The translations under genes were made by a program, and so were the position numbers. Below are positions 43,844-46,405 of a stretch of 46,405 nt of DNA, in pieces. Below the pieces are notes generated by a model. The model had not been told where the DNA came from. It was given only the letters and a program-made list of their open reading frames with translations, and searched no databases. The stretch is from the NCBI GenBank assembly GCA_963764685.1, contig CAVXTT010000025.1:1-46405 (forward strand). Reading direction: 5' to 3'. Source of the stretch: CAVXTT01 sp963764685. Its GTDB lineage: Bacteria > Bacteroidota > Ignavibacteria > Ignavibacteriales > Ignavibacteriaceae. The first letter of the stretch is position 1. Each line of letters starts with the position of its first letter.

Positions 43844-46405
43844 AACTGATCTTCCCCGGTTTGGCGATTATTCCCTTATTCTTAGATCCGTTTATTTTAA
43901 CGGTAATAGGTTCATCAAAACAGAGATGGCGGGTAAATTCAAATTCCTCTACTGCCTTTTGTGCATTCAGCCATTCCCAGTTTATGAAACCCTGGTGTAT
44001 ATAAGAATTGACTGTAAAGTAGCCAACTTTAAATGAAGTAATATTCTGGAAGAAGTGAGATCCCTGGGAAGGAGTTACATTCATATCTTTAAACCCTGCT
44101 TCTACAATAACACTTGCTCCTGCAATCTGATCCCAGGTAACCGGTATGCCGAGCCAGTGATCAAAACTGCCCCATCTCCCCACGCCTATTAAAATATACG
44201 GGATGTGCTTGTTAAGAAGCTTTGAGTTCAATTGACTGACCTCATTTGCAACATCGTGGCTTCTTGCGCGGTCGAATTTCTGTATATCAACAACAATTAT
44301 ATTGTGAAGGTCTTTGAAAATACCATTCCCCAATACGTGCTGACTCTGACAGATAAGATCTTCCTCCTCAACATCCTCAACTTTCAGCTCTTCATATTCG
44401 TGACTGATTACCAGAGGCCGCATCTGCAGCATTCCGAACTCTCTTGGTTTACCCGGCGGAACTTTAAGATTTACAGCAAATTCAATTTCGACCTGTGTAC
44501 CCATACCCCAGGTTCCCATCTCTAATAATATATCCAGGATTTCAGCAAGCGGGAATACCTTATGTTTAAGCACCGGGGCAAATGTAACAACTCTTTTACC
44601 GGGACGCGAAGTACCATCATATACTGCATCATTCTCAGGGGAATAAGTGGAGCCAACAAAAAATAATGTTCCATCCTGTTCTGAGTAAGAGAGGTCATAT
44701 TTATTTACAAGCATATCGGGGCTATGGTTAATATCGCAGTCGAGGTGTCCGTTTATATCAAGGGCATAGAAATCCTGCTGGGCATTCCTTAATGTTTCCT
44801 TTGTTGAGAAGAATTGAAGCAGGTGTTTAGGATATTTAGGACAGAAACGTACATTCTCTCCTCCGTCCACTACCGTTTTACCAAGTCCCAGTGCTACCAT
44901 TGCAATTCCGTCGGAGGATTTCTGCGGAGGCACAGGATAAAAGTTATAAGATTTAGCAACTCCTGCAAAATCAGGATAGAACCTGTCATTGTGCTGAAAT
45001 CCTACAAGCCGCTGTATAATTACTGCCATCTTTTCTTCTTCAAGCCGGTAGGAAGTAGCCTTCATATAATCTTTTGCTTTTTTGAAGAAGGTAGATGCAT
45101 ACACACATTTTATGCAGTGAAGCAGTTCCTGCATACGCACATCGATATCCTCATTATTATTGGGTATCATATATGTCTGGTATACTCCCGCAAACGGCTG
45201 GAACTGTGAATCTTCAAGAAGGCTTGAAGACCTTACCGCAAGCGGTTCCTTGATGATCTCAAGGAAGTCGTACAGCTTGGTCCTTATATCCTTGGGAAAA
45301 CTTGCGGCATTTATGAACCGCTTCATTATGACAGAATCATTCAGTTCATTTAAAGCGAAGTTGAATAATCCGTTTTCTTCAAGGAACTGATCGAATACAT
45401 CCGTGGCAATAACAACTGCAGAGGGAACGGATATTTCCACACCCTCAAACTTTTCCCTGATCCTGTAATTATCAATTAGTGTATTTATAAAGCCGAGACC
45501 TCTTGCCTTGCCTCCAAGAGAACCGTTACCGATACGTGCAAAACTGTTCTTCGGATCAAAAGCATTTTTGTCAAAATCTGTAATCGTGCCCCTCTGCCTG
45601 CTTTCCTGGTAATGGCGCAGCCAGGTAATTATTTCTATTCTCAGGAATTCAGGTGAACGGAAATCTGTTACCCTTCTCGGTCTTAGCTTATGTGCAAGCC
45701 AGAACTCTGTTCTTGCCTTCAGCCAGTTCGAGAAATGATTTCTCTCGGCGTGGTACACTATACTTTCTTCAGGTACAATCTTCAGCTGCTCTTCGAGAGT
45801 TTTCAGGTTATATGCTCTTCCCACTTCCCGTCCGTCGGGTGTCATAAATATAAAGTCGCCGAACCCGAAGTTTGTCATCATAAAGTCGTGAAGCTGGTGC
45901 AGCAGTCTCGGCGATCCTTTCTGTACAAACCCAACCCCGATGCTATTTGCAGCAGCGGCAAAGGCAGCGTCGCTTGACTGCATCAGGATAGGTATATCCT
46001 TTTTCCTTGTCCTTACCGCCTGGGCAAATTTGATTCCCGCTTCAGGATCTTTAATGCCGTCCTTCTTAAAATTATTATCAGTAATAATCCCGAGAATAAA
46101 GTCTTCATACTTCTCAAAGTATGTCCAGGCTTCCTCGTATGTGGTACAGAGAAGAATTTTAGGACGTGCGCGCATCCTTAAGAACTTATGTGTAAGGTTA
46201 ACCCCTTCAGTGATCAGTCTCTGCGATTGTTTAAACACCTCCGTATAAATTATCGGAAGGTATGAGGAGTAGAATTTAACATTATCTTCGACAAGGATTA
46301 TTGACTGCACCCCTACGGTCTGGGTATCATTCTCAACATTAAGCTTATCCTCCAGGTATTTTACTATTCCCATCAACAGGCGGTAGTCCCCCTGCCAGAT
46401 AAATA
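43842..46405 (-). CDS. REC-REC-ATP-grasp (PPDK_N) protein, paralogue B, partial
   Basis: The 5' end runs beyond the window; the frame is open to 46405 (FIWQGDYRLLMGIVKYLEDK precedes the first internal Met). Paralogue of the 38605 gene, intact where that copy is frameshifted. Visible: end of a first receiver-like domain; a receiver with ILVEDN, phospho-acceptor Asp in GIITDNNFKKDG and Lys in GFVQKGS; PPDK_N ATP-grasp with NGSLGGKARGLGF, AVRSSSLLEDSQFQPFAG and LQMRPLVI; C-terminal domain with VGRWGSFDHWLGIPVTW and TPSQGSHFFQNITS. No PEP-utilising mobile or TIM-barrel domain. Its stop lies at the edge of an octamer array. I recall similar full-length proteins widespread in Bacteroidota, uncharacterised. 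Confidence 0.87.
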   Translation of the reverse strand, partial: FIWQGDYRLLMGIVKYLEDKLNVENDTQTVGVQSIILVEDNVKFYSSYLPIIYTEVFKQSQRLITEGVNLTHKFLRMRARPKILLCTTYEEAWTYFEKYEDFILGIITDNNFKKDGIKDPEAGIKFAQAVRTRKKDIPILMQSSDAAFAAAANSIGVGFVQKGSPRLLHQLHDFMMTNFGFGDFIFMTPDGREVGRAYNLKTLEEQLKIVPEESIVYHAERNHFSNWLKARTEFWLAHKLRPRRVTDFRSPEFLRIEIITWLRHYQESRQRGTITDFDKNAFDPKNSFARIGNGSLGGKARGLGFINTLIDNYRIREKFEGVEISVPSAVVIATDVFDQFLEENGLFNFALNELNDSVIMKRFINAASFPKDIRTKLYDFLEIIKEPLAVRSSSLLEDSQFQPFAGVYQTYMIPNNNEDIDVRMQELLHCIKCVYASTFFKKAKDYMKATSYRLEEEKMAVIIQRLVGFQHNDRFYPDFAGVAKSYNFYPVPPQKSSDGIAMVALGLGKTVVDGGENVRFCPKYPKHLLQFFSTKETLRNAQQDFYALDINGHLDCDINHSPDMLVNKYDLSYSEQDGTLFFVGSTYSPENDAVYDGTSRPGKRVVTFAPVLKHKVFPLAEILDILLEMGTWGMGTQVEIEFAVNLKVPPGKPREFGMLQMRPLVISHEYEELKVEDVEEEDLICQSQHVLGNGIFKDLHNIIVVDIQKFDRARSHDVANEVSQLNSKLLNKHIPYILIGVGRWGSFDHWLGIPVTWDQIAGASVIVEAGFKDMNVTPSQGSHFFQNITSFKVGYFTVNSYIHQGFINWEWLNAQKAVEEFEFTRHLCFDEPITVKINGSKNKGIIAKPGKIS

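Noticed and set aside
1..46405. tRNA or rRNA genes
   Set aside because: No tRNA-like T-loop/CCA pattern or rRNA signature was recognised by eye on either strand; a covariance-model scan would be decisive.

Overview
The window most resembles a chromosome segment from an Ignavibacteria-like member of the Bacteroidota/Chlorobi group. This rests on two secreted M14 peptidases ending in type IX secretion (T9SS) sorting domains with the NYPNPFNP signature, a DUF2723 membrane protein, a propeller-type histidine kinase, a YpdA-like reductase (bacillithiol chemistry), many starts without a clear Shine-Dalgarno, and moderate-to-low GC with repeat-rich intergenic DNA. No rRNA, tRNA, phage, transposase or CRISPR locus was recognised.

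Layout. 0.1-5.5 kb: msrB, a secreted thioredoxin-fold protein, a small unknown gene, and a two-component pair (NarL-type regulator plus a kinase of about 1060 codons carrying one frameshift). 5.5-6.0 kb: repeat-rich gap with two octamer tandem arrays and REP-like hairpins. 6.0-11.8 kb: aceE-aceF-lpd, the three pyruvate dehydrogenase complex genes on the minus strand, recognisable end to end but broken by nine single-base indels and one in-frame TAG. 12-18 kb: mscL with a zinc-ribbon tail, an RluE-like pseudouridine synthase, a 103-residue unknown overlapping a DUF2723 gene, and a family 9 glycosyltransferase. 18-21 kb: LOG-family protein, aldo/keto reductase, a 1-kb inverted-repeat cluster. 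20.8-24.5 kb: lhgO, then fpg, a tandem PRC-barrel protein, an HPF/cold-shock fusion and a 58-residue membrane protein, probably a stress/repair operon. 24.5-31.5 kb: metallophosphoesterase, RsbRD_N-like protein, DUF2269 protein, ypdA, a secreted acidic protein, a HAD phosphatase, recQ. 31.5-36.6 kb: two T9SS M14 carboxypeptidases. 37.1-46.4 kb: two different glutamate dehydrogenases interleaved with two paralogous REC-REC-ATP-grasp proteins of the PEP-synthase N-domain family, a coupled zinc-ribbon protein, and a four-helix-bundle gene bracketed by inverted octamer arrays.

Working together: aceE-aceF-lpd would make acetyl-CoA from pyruvate; the gdh/ATP-grasp block would link 2-oxoglutarate/glutamate with energy or nucleotide state; msrB, the thioredoxin-fold protein and YpdA handle thiol and methionine redox state; Fpg, PRC and HPF-CSD proteins fit damage repair and ribosome protection.

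Quality caveat: 14 single-base indels can be deduced by comparing adjacent frames with family consensus, and 12 of them are extra bases. Insertion-prone sequencing error is the simplest cause, but lesions concentrate strongly in aceE-aceF-lpd, so real decay of that operon is not excluded. Interrupted genes are reported as whole loci with the lesion positions.

Most unusual items: the octamer-bracketed four-helix-bundle element at 43.29-43.84 kb (with gene-less octamer arrays near 5.6 and 5.9 kb), and the REC-REC-ATP-grasp proteins that lack the phosphohistidine and TIM-barrel parts of PEP synthase and carry an uncharacterised C-terminal domain.
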